Assembly: GCA_030247855.1 (NCBI GenBank)
Contig: JAPDRN010000081.1
Span: forward strand, 62,001-126,000
Direction: 5' to 3'
Length of the DNA stretch: 64,000 bases
DNA from: Knufia peltigerae
Lineage: Eukaryota > Ascomycota > Eurotiomycetes > Chaetothyriales > Trichomeriaceae
The notes under the pieces are model-generated. The model did not search any database, was not told the DNA's origin, and worked only from the letters and a program-made list of their open reading frames with translations. Shown one piece after another: positions 22,803 to 33,227 of this stretch. The translations under genes and the position numbers were made by a program. How positions within the stretch are numbered: the stretch's first letter is position 1; every line of letters begins with the position of its first letter.

Positions 22803-23723
22803 ATGGCGCCGAATGATTCTTCTAAAGATGAGCGCGCGTTCACTTATTTGGTGGGCATCGGCGTCACACATTCCATCGCACCGCTGATGCATGACTTCAT
22901 CGCACAGTCGCTCGGCTACAACTGGAAGTTCATTGCTCAAGAATGTCCCACGGTAGAAGACGCCATGGCTCTTTTTCGAAAACCCACATTTGCTGGTGGA
23001 GTGGTGACCATGCCTTACAAGGGGACAATCATTAAACATCTCGATGGGCTCGACGAGCATGCCGCCACCATAGGAGCCTGTAACAATGTGTATCGAGCCT
23101 CGGACGGCTCGCTGCGGGGGACCAATACCGACTGGCGAGGTATCAAAGGCTCTTTATCAGATGGGGATTCGCAGGGCAAGGGTAAAGGCAGGCCGGCTCT
23201 CGTAATAGGCGCCGGAGGTGCCTCCAGGGCTGCCCTCTACGCTCTGTACGATCAGCTACAATGCAACCCGATCTACATTGTCAACAGGGATGCCGGCGAG
23301 GTCGACGCACTACGCAAGGATGCCGAAGTCTACGGTGACCGCATCAAGATCGTATGGGTGCGCTCGGTCGAAGAAGGGAAATCGCTGGTGGCACCATTCT
23401 ACATCGTGGGTACAGTGCCCGACTTTGAACCGCAGAGTCCCGAGGAAATTGCAGGGCGGGATGTAATCGAGTATCTTCTCTCTTCCACAAGCGAGAAAGG
23501 AATTTTGCTGGACATGTGCTTCAAACCCCGACGGACGAGGTGGTTGAAGCTCGCCGAGAAACATGGCTGGAAGACAATTGAAGGAACGGGAATCATCGGC
23601 CACCAGATAGAAGAGCAGTATCGACTCTGGGTCGGAGAGGACACCGCCAAACGTATAGACGTGGATGCTGCGCGGGCAGTGCTGCAAAACGCCGCGGAGA
23701 CAAGCCCGGCGATCAACTTCTAG
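22803..23723 (+). CDS. qutB-like: Quinate dehydrogenase-like enzyme (QutB/QA-3 type, copy 2)
   Basis: An intronless frame of 306 residues from ATG 22803. The N-terminal domain has VGIGVTHSIAPLMH (residues 17-30), VTMPYK with Lys73, and GTNTDWRG with Asp110. The nucleotide site is GAGGASRAALYAL followed by IVNRD (residues 159-163), where the Asp after NR favours NAD over NADP. The carboxylate-binding SxS motif of shikimate dehydrogenases is S24-I-A26 here, as in fungal quinate dehydrogenases, and GTVPDFEPQSPEE is a QutB-type signature. Expected role: NAD-dependent oxidation of quinate to 3-dehydroquinate (and shikimate to 3-dehydroshikimate) in the cytosol. It is followed 245 bp later by the dehydroshikimate dehydratase on the same strand. 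A candidate activator site precedes it. Confidence 0.88.
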   Translation: MAPNDSSKDERAFTYLVGIGVTHSIAPLMHDFIAQSLGYNWKFIAQECPTVEDAMALFRKPTFAGGVVTMPYKGTIIKHLDGLDEHAATIGACNNVYRASDGSLRGTNTDWRGIKGSLSDGDSQGKGKGRPALVIGAGGASRAALYALYDQLQCNPIYIVNRDAGEVDALRKDAEVYGDRIKIVWVRSVEEGKSLVAPFYIVGTVPDFEPQSPEEIAGRDVIEYLLSSTSEKGILLDMCFKPRRTRWLKLAEKHGWKTIEGTGIIGHQIEEQYRLWVGEDTAKRIDVDAARAVLQNAAETSPAINF

Positions 23724-23967
23724 GGCATCCTGTCTACAACGCATTCTGAACGGCAATGATGTCCTCGACGAGGACGGCAGTACTTGTTGCGAGTTGGAGA
23801 TAGTGGTTTCATGGCACAACACCAACCAAGGGCTTTCTTTGAAGCAGGTGGGCACCGGAATAGGTTTTAGCCGCCGGGAGCGGGACACGTATAATGTCGT
23901 AATTCCCTCGCTCCAGAAACATTTGTCTCCTTTCCCTCAGCAAATATTCTTTCAATTCGTCCCAACC

Positions 23968-24975
23968 ATGCCTTGCAGATCAGCCATAGCTTCAATGTCC
24001 CTTGGTCGGGCCTGGGTGCACGACTTGGAGGGGAAACTACGAGAAGCCGCCAAGGCCGGCTTCGAGGGCATCGAGATTTTCTACGAAGACTTGGAATATC
24101 TAGCAAAGAAAGACGGAGCAGAGGTGACTCCGGAATCGCTTGTCGCAGCAGCGGAACATATCCGAAGAGTGTGTGATAGTCTCAGCTTGATCATCATCGG
24201 CCTTCAGCCGTTTCTATTCTATGAAGGCCTAGTTGATCGAGAGGAACATGCGGCGAAAATTGAGAAGCTCAAGACCTGGTTCAAGATTGTCAAAGCCCTC
24301 GGCACCGACATCATACAGATTCCGTCTAATTTTCAGCAGGGCGGGATTTCCGGCGACATGGATCTGATCGTCCAGGATATGAGAGAGCTGGCAGACCTCG
24401 GCATTAAAGAAGACATCCCGGTGAGATTTGCTTACGAGAACCTGGCCTGGGGAACCTATGTCGATACGTGGGAGACACTGTGGGAGGTAATCTTACGGGT
24501 TGACCGTCCTAACTTTGGATGTTGTCTGGACACATTCAACATTGCCGGCCGCGTCTGGGCCGATCCCGCGAGTCCGTCTGGCAAAACTTCTAATGCCGAC
24601 GAAGACCTCAAGGCCTCCTTGGAGAAAATCGTCAAGACGGTGTCCCTCGATAAAGTCTTCTACGTGCAGGTCGTGGATGCTGAGAGGATGGATCCTCCTC
24701 TCACGCAGGATCATCCATTCCACGTCGATGGTCAGCCCTCTAGGATGAGCTGGAGTCGAAATGCAAGATTATTCCTCTATGAAGAGGATAAAGGTGGTTA
24801 TCTTCCAGTTGTCGAGGTGGCCCGAGTTCTCTTGAAAGAACTGGGCTTTGAAGGGTGGGTATCAATGGAGCTTTTCTCCCGCACCATGTCGGATCCTGAT
24901 CCCAGTGTGCCTCACACGCACGCGCAGAGAGGGATCAAGGCGTGGCAAAAATTCGCACGAGAACTGAATTTATAG
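23968..24975 (+). CDS. qutC-like: 3-dehydroshikimate dehydratase (QutC/QA-4 type)
   Basis: ATG 23968 to TAG 24973-24975, intronless, 335 residues; the upstream in-frame extension is not family-like. It is a sugar-phosphate isomerase/epimerase TIM barrel. Landmarks: GFEGIEIFYEDL, LQPFLFYEGL, FAYENLAWGTYVDTWE with the metal-binding Glu157, CLDTFNIAGR with Asp188, FYVQVVDAER, and MSWSRNARLF. This combination is typical of QutC/QA-4, which converts 3-dehydroshikimate to protocatechuate and so commits the ring to aromatic catabolism. Its stop codon overlaps by six bases the end of the convergent activator gene. A paralogue at 39021-40082 differs in the CLDT motif (His instead of Asn191). Confidence 0.9.
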   Translation: MPCRSAIASMSLGRAWVHDLEGKLREAAKAGFEGIEIFYEDLEYLAKKDGAEVTPESLVAAAEHIRRVCDSLSLIIIGLQPFLFYEGLVDREEHAAKIEKLKTWFKIVKALGTDIIQIPSNFQQGGISGDMDLIVQDMRELADLGIKEDIPVRFAYENLAWGTYVDTWETLWEVILRVDRPNFGCCLDTFNIAGRVWADPASPSGKTSNADEDLKASLEKIVKTVSLDKVFYVQVVDAERMDPPLTQDHPFHVDGQPSRMSWSRNARLFLYEEDKGGYLPVVEVARVLLKELGFEGWVSMELFSRTMSDPDPSVPHTHAQRGIKAWQKFARELNL

Positions 24976-27144
24976 GTCATTCGGAGCTTCCGGTTGATCA
25001 CAATGCCCCCACAGAGGGTTCGCCTCTGGACTCAGGATTGAAAAGAATTCGGGGTCAAGCTCGCCGCCCATAAAACCAAGGTTTTGCGCAAAGTCAGATT
25101 GATCATCAGGCCTTCACAGATCAGCACGAACAAGGCCAAACAGATGGTGTGCCACTTACCTCCTCATCGGTGCTATCCACGACCCTTGAGTGAAGATAGC
25201 ATCAAAATCATTGACATCACTGAATTGGTCTGCGCTGGGCACATCAAGGTTTTCCAGCTCGCTACTAGCTCCCATTTCTGCTGGTAAAGCCTGGTTCGTA
25301 GCGAGACCCCGAGGATGGGTGGTCGCAGTTTGTACCTCTGGAAAAGATTGAAAGAGAGATCTCTGATGGCGGTCGGCCTCGGCAGACGTATCATCGGGAA
25401 TTGGACGTGCAGCATCCATAGTCAAGGAAGCCGTTCCAAGCAACGGTGACAGCGTCCTCCCTGGAGCGCCTGGATGAGATTGTTCAATCTCAGCAGCCTC
25501 ATGCGGCTGGTTCTCTTGGCCACAGTCGCCTGTTTGCCAATATTGATGAAAGCTCTCCTTCAGCTCGAGAAGCCTCGCCATGGCCGAACATGCACTGCTG
25601 TCTGCCTCAGGGCAAACTAGAACGTGCAAACAGGTCCAAGCTTGAGAGGCATATCCCAGCAACAGCGGAGTCTGCATGCCCGTGTCTCTTGAAATGATGC
25701 TGAGGAGATCCACAGTAGAAATTGCGCTTTGTTCTGCCAATTCAACAATAGAGTTTCGGGGGGTAGTGATCTTCATCAGCAAAGTGCACATGACGAAATT
25801 CCACATCAGATGGAGATTCAAAAGAGAGGGATTGGAGAAACCAGAGCTTGAGATCTGATGATTTCCTGGCAGATTTTCCTTCCAGGTCTGCAGAGCAGTG
25901 ATACCTTCAGCAAGCCTTGCTTCATCCACATTTGGATCATTGATCTTTGCAAGGTGATACATAAGCTGAGTCATGAAATTCAGGATACTAAGCGACCGCA
26001 GCGGGGTTCTCTTCCCATCGGCGACAACAGCTGTACACTCCGAGGGCGGGATCCAGTATTCCCATTCTTCCACTGAATCTTCGTCCACCTTGGCGAGATA
26101 TATTTGGTCGCTTGGTGGAAAGTAGGAACCTTTTCGCAAAAGGGAAGAGAGATAGTTGTCAAGCATGATGCACCCAAATAAAGTGTGCAAGTAGCGCGGA
26201 GGACGATATTGGCACCCGAGAAGCATTCTAATCGCCGCACCGATCGTCGTCCACGCAGCATGGAGCTGACCCAAACCGATTCTTAGGAGAGCAGTGATTA
26301 CTCTAGATTGAACATGGCCCAATTCTGGTTGCTGTTCATGTTCATTGAGTTGTAGACAAAGACCGACCAGCACCTGCTCGTAAGTGAGGCGTACCTTGGA
26401 CCTAAAGCGTCTTTGAGCAGTCACCAAGGCAGATATAGCCCAGAGACACGATTTCAGAGCCTTGTCGCTGTTTGTAAGAACCGAAGGAGGAGTCTCCGAA
26501 TGGAGAATGCGCAGGATGTCTCGGCGTTCCAAGACCGGGAACCAGCACTGGATTTGTGAGAAGTAAAATTCGACCAGTTCCGAGGTTCCTAGTGGCAACA
26601 AGCAATCAGGAAGGCTCTGAGTTGGACCATCCCAAGCAGGAGGAGCATGTAAAGCTAAGGATGGCTGCTGCGTAGATTCTTGCAGACCGGTAGCCCCGTT
26701 CCCCTGCTCATCCTCGACATCTGAGTAGGAGATTGGCGAAAGAGCTATACTGGAGGTGCTAAAAACAGCCTCTGAGGCTGCTAGAAGTTGGTCGATGTCT
26801 TTTGAGAGACCAGATTTCCGCCAAGTCTCGACAGCAACATCCGTGAACCGGTTCTCGTCCAGTTCGCCTTGCAAGTCTCGCGAACGGAGTGATGCCCGGA
26901 TCTTCCGTTCAATTTCGGGAGAGTCGCGGGCGATTGTACCTAACAGCGCTTCTAAAGCTCGCACATAGCCAGTTTGCAATCCACGCTTTCGGAAATTCTG
27001 GTCATACGAGCACGCGCGATTCGTCGAGACGCAGACCAGACAGGATGGGTATTCACCTCCGCATTTTGACTTGCGCTTTCGACATTCTTTACAGGCTTGT
27101 GATATTCTTTGGCGTTTCGGATATGCTGGGCCTGAGTCGGACAT
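24970..27144 (-). CDS. qutA-like: QutA/QA-1F-like quinate activator (copy 1)
   Basis: The first ATG is 27144. One intron at 25112-25159 (48 bp, phase 2) is needed to reach the real C-terminus, ending at TAA 24970-24972; the protein has 708 residues. The Zn(II)2Cys6 cluster spans residues 18-45 (CKECRKRKSKC...CLVC...C), followed by the block KRGLQTGYVRALE that marks QutA/QA-1F-type activators. A middle homology region (FYFSQIQCWFPVLERRDIL..., later LHTLFGCIMLDNYLSSLL) precedes an acidic C-terminal tail. Known QutA activates the quinate genes and is inhibited by the QutR-type repressor, which here is divergently transcribed from 27554. The short final exon is mirrored in the second activator at 52124-54196. 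The last six coding bases overlap the end of the dehydratase gene. Confidence 0.88.
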
Positions 27145-27553
27145 GGGGCCATGAGCTGAGCAAGTTCTGATGGTTCCCTCTGGATAACAGCGCTCTGCCG
27201 CACTCTGCCCAAACAATCTCGATGAGGTAGCCCGGTTCCGGCTTCGAGGTAATTTTGGTCAATGCTTCGACCAGGGTAAGATGTAGACATTTGAAGACCG
27301 CATTGGAGGCGGCTCAGACGACTCTAGAACTGCGTGGGATTTTTTCCTGGGGGCTGCGCGGGCGTTATAGTCTCCGCATTGACAGTCACGTGATCGGCTA
27401 ATATTCTTGCCGGAAATGTTGGCCTCCCACTGCAGCACCGTGCGCCGAATCTGCCAGAAGAAAGACACCCTTATCATTGCCATTTCTTCTCTGAAAACCT
27501 GTGTTAATGCTGAGGACAGATGGAGGGCTACTCTGGAATGCACCTTAGTGACC
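27145..27553. promoter_or_regulatory. Divergent activator/repressor promoter, module 1
   Basis: 409 bp separates the starts of the qutA-like and qutR-like genes. It contains a half-site-like GGATAACAGCG near 27181 and CTTATCA near 27464, but no full qa-type site. The equivalent gap in module 2 is 425 bp. Confidence 0.5.
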
Positions 27554-29982
27554 ATGAAGCGGAAAGCTGAGGCACTTGAGTGCGCCCCCGACCTTTATCC
27601 TCAGGTAACAAACAGCCATGCGATGACTTCTGTCCCGGAGACTGCGTCTCGTACATCCTATTCGAGGCTGTCTTCTCCAGGCCGTCATATAGGCCCTGAT
27701 ACTTCCGACACAGTCGCAATCCTGGAAGCGCAGACAACAGCGACTGATAAAGTGGTGTACAGCTCCCATGCTAGCATCCTTCTGGTTGGGTTTCCACGAG
27801 CCGGCAAACATACTCTATCCGTGATTGCATCTGTGGTTCTGCGCCGTCAGTATGTCGACTTTAGCAAGGCCTTTGAGAAAGGGATGGGCATGACACCGTA
27901 CGACTATATCTCCACTCATGGAATGCCATCTTACCGCGAGGCTGAGACAAAAGCTACCCAGTCCCTCCTCAGCACCTACAGTCACGATCACGTGATTGGC
28001 GGCTTGACGGCGTTCGGTAGCAATGCTCAGAAGCGGTTATTAAGGACCTTCGCTCAAACACATCCTGTCATCTACGTTCAAAGAGACAAATCTGACCTTG
28101 GCAACATGTTTGGGGATCAAAACAACCAGGAGCAGTTGTACAGGATCCACGATGCCTTTTACCGTTCGTGTTCGAATTTTGATTTCTACAACATTACTTG
28201 GACTCTCGATAGTCCCAACGCAAGGAATCCGGCTAGAACTCTAAAACTCAAGCAGACCGAGGTGGATTTCGTTCGGTTTCTACATCGTATCTACGGACGC
28301 GTCCCACAGCTCCTGCGGTCTGTCTGTGCTTTGTCTGCTTCCTACACTTATGTACTACAGGTTCCGCTTCACTGGCTCGACGCGCATGTCTTAGAATACG
28401 ATGCACTCGAATCTGGCGCAGACATGATCAGTATCGTCATCGACCCAAGGCTCAATACTGCCGAGGACTTTCTGGAATTGATTCCCAAGGCAGTGGCCAC
28501 TTTGCGAAGACATGCGAGGGCTCCCATCATGATGGATGTCTCATATTTAGGAGCGCAGGACTCGGTCAATTATTCCAAGCTCCTTCGACTCTGCCTTCGG
28601 AGTTCTCCAGACTTCTTGACGGTGTGTCTGGGGATAGGCCGTGATCAGGTGGAATCCCTCGTGTCACTCCGAGGTTCCACTCAAATTGTTGGAACCCTTC
28701 ATTATGAGAGTAGCAAGCAGGCCAGAGTTGCGGAGGAAGTTTCATGGACTAAATTACATGACCTTGCGATGCAACTTGCTTGCGATGCTGTTCGCGTCAC
28801 CCACGAAGTTGCTTCCGCCCCGGAGAATTTACAACTTCTTTACGATGCTCAGATCGCTCGGGAGACTTGGACAATGCCACTGATTGCGTACAACACAGGT
28901 GCTCTCGGCCGGACTTCTGTCTGTTTCAATCCAGTCCTCTCACCAGTGGTCCTTCCTACCATGTCTACCGACGGTGTCACAATCGAACAAGCTCAAATGG
29001 CGTTGTATTCCAGCTTCATCCACTCTCGGAAGAAGTTTACCATCCTCGGGCAGAGCGTTTCGTACAGTCTTTCACCTGCAATGCACAATGCGGCATATGT
29101 TGCGTGTGGCATGCCGCATTCTTATGGGTTGCGCCAGTCAGATGATCTCAGCACCATCCACGAACTCTTGGCTGATCCCGAATGTGGTGGTCTAGCAATC
29201 TCTTTGCCTTTCAAAATGCAGGTCTTGCCCATGCTGAACAGTGTAAGCCCCGAAGCGCAAGATATCGGCGCAGTCAATATGCTAGTCATTGAGAGACGCC
29301 AGGACCAGTCTAATAACACTGAAACTATCATGAAAGGTTACAACACCGATCACGTTGGCATCCGGGAGTGTATTGAGCGAAAAATATCTCCCGCCAACTT
29401 CATTCGCGATGGCAGTACTGCTCTAGTTATAGGAGCTGGAGGTATGGCCAGGGCAGCGATCTATGCCTGTCGAACCCTGGGAATTAGGATCGTTTGCCTT
29501 TACAATCGGACGGCTTCACATGCAGAAGCACTTGCGAACCACTACAGGCAGCAGAATTTGGATGTCCATGTACTTTCAACCTTAGAGTCTGAGTGGCCTG
29601 AGGGACTACGTCAGCCTACAGTGATCGTATCCTGCATCCCTGCTCATTCTATCTCCGGACAAGCAGCTCATGAACTGACTATTCCGGATCAATGGTTGCA
29701 AAGCCGAACCGGCGGAGTCTTCGTCGAGGTAAGAACATACGAATGATCAGAACCTCCGCGGCTAACTGTTCATAGCTGGCGTACAAGCCGTTGGTGACCC
29801 GGTTGATGGATCAAATGCAGTCGAGGTCCACAGGGGGCTGGGTCGTGGTGGATGGCCTCGATGTGCTCGTTGAGCAGGGCATTTCACAGTTCGAGATTCT
29901 CACTGGCAGACCTGCCCCAGTCCACGTGATGAGGAGGGCTATACGACAGCAATATGAACTAGTGGGTTCTGCACTACAGTAG
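27554..29982 (+). CDS. qutR-like: QutR/QA-1S-like quinate repressor (copy 1)
   Basis: Start ATG 27554 (MKRK, shared with copy 2); exons 27554-29728 and 29776-29982 give 793 residues. Three AROM-derived domains follow each other: shikimate kinase-like (P-loop GFPRAGKHT at 79-87), type I dehydroquinase-like (about 260-475) and shikimate dehydrogenase-like (about 495-793). In the dehydroquinase domain the catalytic His is kept (H383 in GTLHYE), but the Schiff-base Lys is replaced (R414 in DAVRV), so catalysis should be lost. The dehydrogenase domain keeps S504-L-S506, K554, D599 and GAGG. Such proteins are known as repressors that bind and restrain QutA in the absence of inducer; the pseudo-enzyme domains probably bind pathway intermediates. 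It is divergent from its partner activator. Confidence 0.9.
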
Positions 29983-30198
29983 ATCACCGGAAATGTTCGA
30001 CTAGGTTTGATCCCGGCAGATAAGTGGGTTGGTGCCATTCCTAGGGCGCGCGACTCACGGTCCCGTAATGGACCGGCTGAGCCCTTTGCCGTGAGTGGAG
30101 CGCGTGTTTGGAACGCCCTCCAACCAAAACCGCTTATATGGCCGGTTTTTCGAGGCCAATACCCTCTGCTTGGACGCTGGAGGTCATTTCATCAAACT

Positions 30199-31856
30199 AT
30201 GGCTTCACATATGAGCAACGGCACAAAGCAGGATTTGATATCGTCGTACTATGCCCAAGCAAAACAAATCTTCCTCGTTCCGCTCACCTTTCCTGATCTC
30301 ACACAAACAGGCAGCAACCTCGAAAGGATCAGCTACGGAGGTGATGTGTGGGAGCTTCGGGTTGACCTGCTGAGGCCCAACGAGGGGACTAAAGTACCCT
30401 CCAAAGACCATGTGCTCTCGCAACTGCACTGGTTGAGACAACGCTCGAACCTCCCTATCATCTTCACCGTACGGACAGTCTCACAAGGAGGCAAATTTCC
30501 GGATTATGCAGCACCTGAAGCCCTTGAACTGATGTTACTCGCCGCCCAACACGGGTGCGAGTATATCGACGTGGAGTTTGCTTGGCCCGAATCCCTGAAG
30601 CAAGAAATTGTCAAGCACAAGGGGACCAGTAAACTTATCGCCTCGGTCCATGACTGGACTGGAGACATCAGGTGGTCAGATTCCTTGTTTGAGCACTACA
30701 TAGAACAGAACACTTACGGAGGTGCGTTGCATCAGCCCGTGCCAATTTTTACCTCAGGTCCATGCTGACGACTCTTGCAGATATCCTGAAGCTCAGCTTT
30801 CAGGCTACTGACATTGCAGACTGCCACGAACTGGCACTACTGCAACGGAAATATAAGACGCATTCGGGCAAACCCATTATTTCAGTGGCTATGGGTTCGG
30901 CAGGCCAGCTGTCCCGCATCATCAGCCCCGTCTCTTTTGTCACCCATCCTCTTTTACCAGCCCCGTCGGCACCGGGTCAGATATCCTTGGCCCAGGTCAA
31001 CTACGCTAAGCATCTCATGGGTCAACTCCCAAAACGCAATTTTTTCATCTTTGGGAATAACATTTCTCATTCGCTAAGTCCCACCATTCACAATACTGCT
31101 TTTGCCGAGCTAGGTTTGCCGCATCATTATTCGATACACCAAACACCTCAGATCGACGATACTGTGCGTGATCTAGTGCAAAAGCCCCAATTTGGCGGCG
31201 CGTCGGTCACATTCCCTCATAAACTGAACATCCAACCGCTTCTGGACTCCGTGTCAGAGGCTAGCACCAGAATTGGAGCGGTGAACACAGTCATTGTTGA
31301 GGAGACCAAGTCAGGCCGGACTCTCCGCGGTGACAACACCGACTGGGTTGGTATCTTGAGGTGCATCCAGGGCAGCGGGTTGAGCAAACTTGACACTGGT
31401 CTCGTTATCGGGGCTGGTGGCGCAGCACGCGCAGCTGTGTACGCATACAGGCAGATGGGCGTTCCACACATAGGTCTGGTGAATCGAAGCAGGAACACCG
31501 CGGAACGTCTGATAGCCGACTTCTCTCCTCTGCAAGTTGACATATACGGGTCTCTGGCTGAAGCGCCGACCGCAGATGTGATTGTCAGTTGCATTCCCGC
31601 CGACGACGTGACCGAAGCCGACATCCCAGAGCACATCTTCGCGACGGGCGCCGGGGTAGTGATTGAAATGGCTTATCGCCCGCCAGTTACTGCTCTCATG
31701 CGGGTTGCATCACGCCAAACTGGCTGGAAGGTGGAAGATGGCGTTGCTGTGTTGAAAGAGCAAGCATATTGCCAATTCGAAATGTGGACGGGCAGGCGTG
31801 CTCCCGTTTTAGCGATCCGGGAAGCTTTAGATACAAGGAATGCGGCCAAGTCGTAA
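30199..31856 (+). CDS. Bifunctional type I 3-dehydroquinase / shikimate dehydrogenase
   Basis: Exons 30199-30721 and 30781-31856 (phase 1 intron, 59 bp) give 532 residues. The first half is a type I dehydroquinase: ELRVDLL (52-58), FTVRTVSQGG (89-98), catalytic His151 in ASVHDW, Schiff-base Lys178 in DILKLS, and a closing SAPGQ loop. The second half is a shikimate dehydrogenase with the canonical S272-L-S274 motif, Lys322 in VTFPHK, Asp362 in DNTDW, GAGGAARAAVYAY and NRSR (NADP-type). Every residue expected for both reactions is present, unlike the neighbouring repressor. The order equals the C-terminal third of fungal AROM and the plant DHD/SDH enzyme. It could interconvert dehydroquinate, dehydroshikimate and shikimate. 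It starts 216 bp after the repressor gene. A catalytically live relative of QutR or a detached AROM piece are both possible origins. Confidence 0.87.
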
Positions 31857-32278
31857 ATAGGCCCGGACCTTCAGCCGGATGGAGGAGAATTTTTGGGACC
31901 CCCAGAAGCCCATATAGATTACGCGGGATAGGTTTTCCTCATCAAAGACAGTATCTACGAGGAGGTCCTGACCAGGAAAGGGACCTCCTCACACGACTGC
32001 TGTACAATCGCTGGAAGGCCTCGCACCAGCGTCACATCTGTTCGGGGCCAGTGCTAATAATTAACACCTGGAGGGACTAGAGTTTTGTAAACTTGAGCAA
32101 CATGTTCATCGTTGGAGAGGTGAACACGTGAACGTATCGGGGATACTCAGCTCTTTGCCGCTCCCAATGCCTCTTCTGGTGTCCCCACACAGCCGCGATG
32201 GAGCCTTTTCGGCTAAGTTCATGCCGCACTGCAGACTGACTACGTCCGACCAGAGAGGATCGGTGCCCACGCCTGGAT

Positions 32279-32286
32279 TATAAAAA
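32279..32286 (+). promoter_or_regulatory. TATA-like box
   Basis: TATAAAAA about 230 bp upstream of ATG 32511. The distance is long, so either the leader is long or spliced, or another core promoter is used. Confidence 0.35.
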
Positions 32287-32403
32287 AAGGCAGCCTAGCC
32301 CAAGAGTGTTGTGGCTCATATGGTCAGTCGTAAGGAAATCGCCGAGCCTTTCATTCATCGTAAAGTTTATATCTTCCCTACGTTGACGGGCGACATTGTG
32401 CAT

Positions 32404-32419
32404 GGGTTGAGACTTATCC
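32404..32419 (+). promoter_or_regulatory. Candidate QutA/QA-1F activator site
   Basis: GGGTTGAGACTTATCC matches the qa activator consensus GGRTAARYRYTTATCC at 13 of 16 positions, with a perfect right half, 92 bp before ATG 32511. It lies downstream of the TATA-like box at 32279, which weakens the case unless transcription starts later. Confidence 0.35.
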
Positions 32420-32510
32420 GCCAGGAAAAAGAAAGCAGGAGGGAACTTGCGCAAAGACTGCGTCTTCTATTATGCTTGGCGTACCTGCCCAAGCGTCCCA
32501 AGCGTCCAAC

Positions 32511-32984
32511 ATGGCCGAGGAGCAACTTAAAAAGATTCTTCTTATCAATGGACCCAACCTCAACCTCCTTGGGACGCGAGAGCCGGCTATCTACGGGTCA
32601 ACGACGCTCAAGGACGTGGAGGACTCCATGTATCAGCAAGCCAGCAAGTACAACCTCAAGCTCTCATCATTTCAGTCGAACCACGAGGGTCACATTGTTG
32701 ACCGGATTCACTCCGCCTACGAAGAGGGCATCGACGCCGTCATTATCAATCCCGCCGCCTTTACGCACACGTCGGTGGCACTTCGCGATGCCTTGGCAGG
32801 GCTCGATATTCCCTTTGTCGAGTTGCACATCTCGAACGTTCACAAGCGCGAGCCATTTCGGCACCACAGCTACTTGAGTGACAAAGCTGAGGGAGTCATT
32901 GCTGGACTCGGTGTATTCGGGTATATCGCCGCACTAGAATATTGGGCGTGGAAATTTCGTGGTGGAGCTGCTCTCCCTCAGTAA
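32511..32984 (+). CDS. qutE-like: Catabolic 3-dehydroquinase, type II (QutE/QA-2)
   Basis: ATG 32511 gives 157 residues beginning MAEEQLKKILLINGPNLNLL; ATG 32472 is an in-frame alternative adding 13 residues with no family match. The flavodoxin-like type II fold is evident from NGPNLNLLGTREPAIYG, carrying the active-site Asn16, Arg23 and Tyr28. INPAAFTHTSVALRDAL and VELHISN with catalytic His106 follow, then the HKREPFRHHS loop. It dehydrates 3-dehydroquinate to 3-dehydroshikimate by anti elimination, the second step of quinate catabolism, and is normally a dodecamer in the cytosol. Having a type II enzyme beside a type I enzyme (30199-31856) in one cluster is unusual. The gene is intronless, like fungal qutE/qa-2. 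Confidence 0.92.
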   Translation: MAEEQLKKILLINGPNLNLLGTREPAIYGSTTLKDVEDSMYQQASKYNLKLSSFQSNHEGHIVDRIHSAYEEGIDAVIINPAAFTHTSVALRDALAGLDIPFVELHISNVHKREPFRHHSYLSDKAEGVIAGLGVFGYIAALEYWAWKFRGGAALPQ

Positions 32985-33227
32985 ATGAACAACATGTGCA
33001 GTCCAGCGCCCAGGCTTTTTGTTGTCCGAATTGTAGTTGAAATCAAATGATGGTATGGACGAATGGGGAGCTGCGTGGGACTTGTCGCCACGTTCACGGC
33101 GGTAAAGTAGGTAGAAGGCCATCTTTTGTGGAAACAATCTCATTGTCTGGACAGAGCTACTGGGTCTATGTTATCAGACTTATTCTCTGTCAGTGTTCAT
33201 TACAGAGAGAATCTAGAAGCCTCCAAA

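Larger units (their letters stand above)
31857..32510. other. intergenic, promoter of type II dehydroquinase
   Basis: 654 bp upstream of the dehydroquinase. It holds a TATA-like box at 32279 and a qa-type site candidate at 32404. An ATG at 32320 opens a long out-of-frame reading frame that overlaps the gene, so the true transcript start or a leader intron probably lies downstream of it. Confidence 0.5.

Noticed and set aside
32311..32877. 188-residue frame overlapping the dehydroquinase as a separate gene
   Set aside because: It has low-complexity Ser/Thr/Arg composition and no family motif, while the overlapping frame encodes a full type II dehydroquinase.
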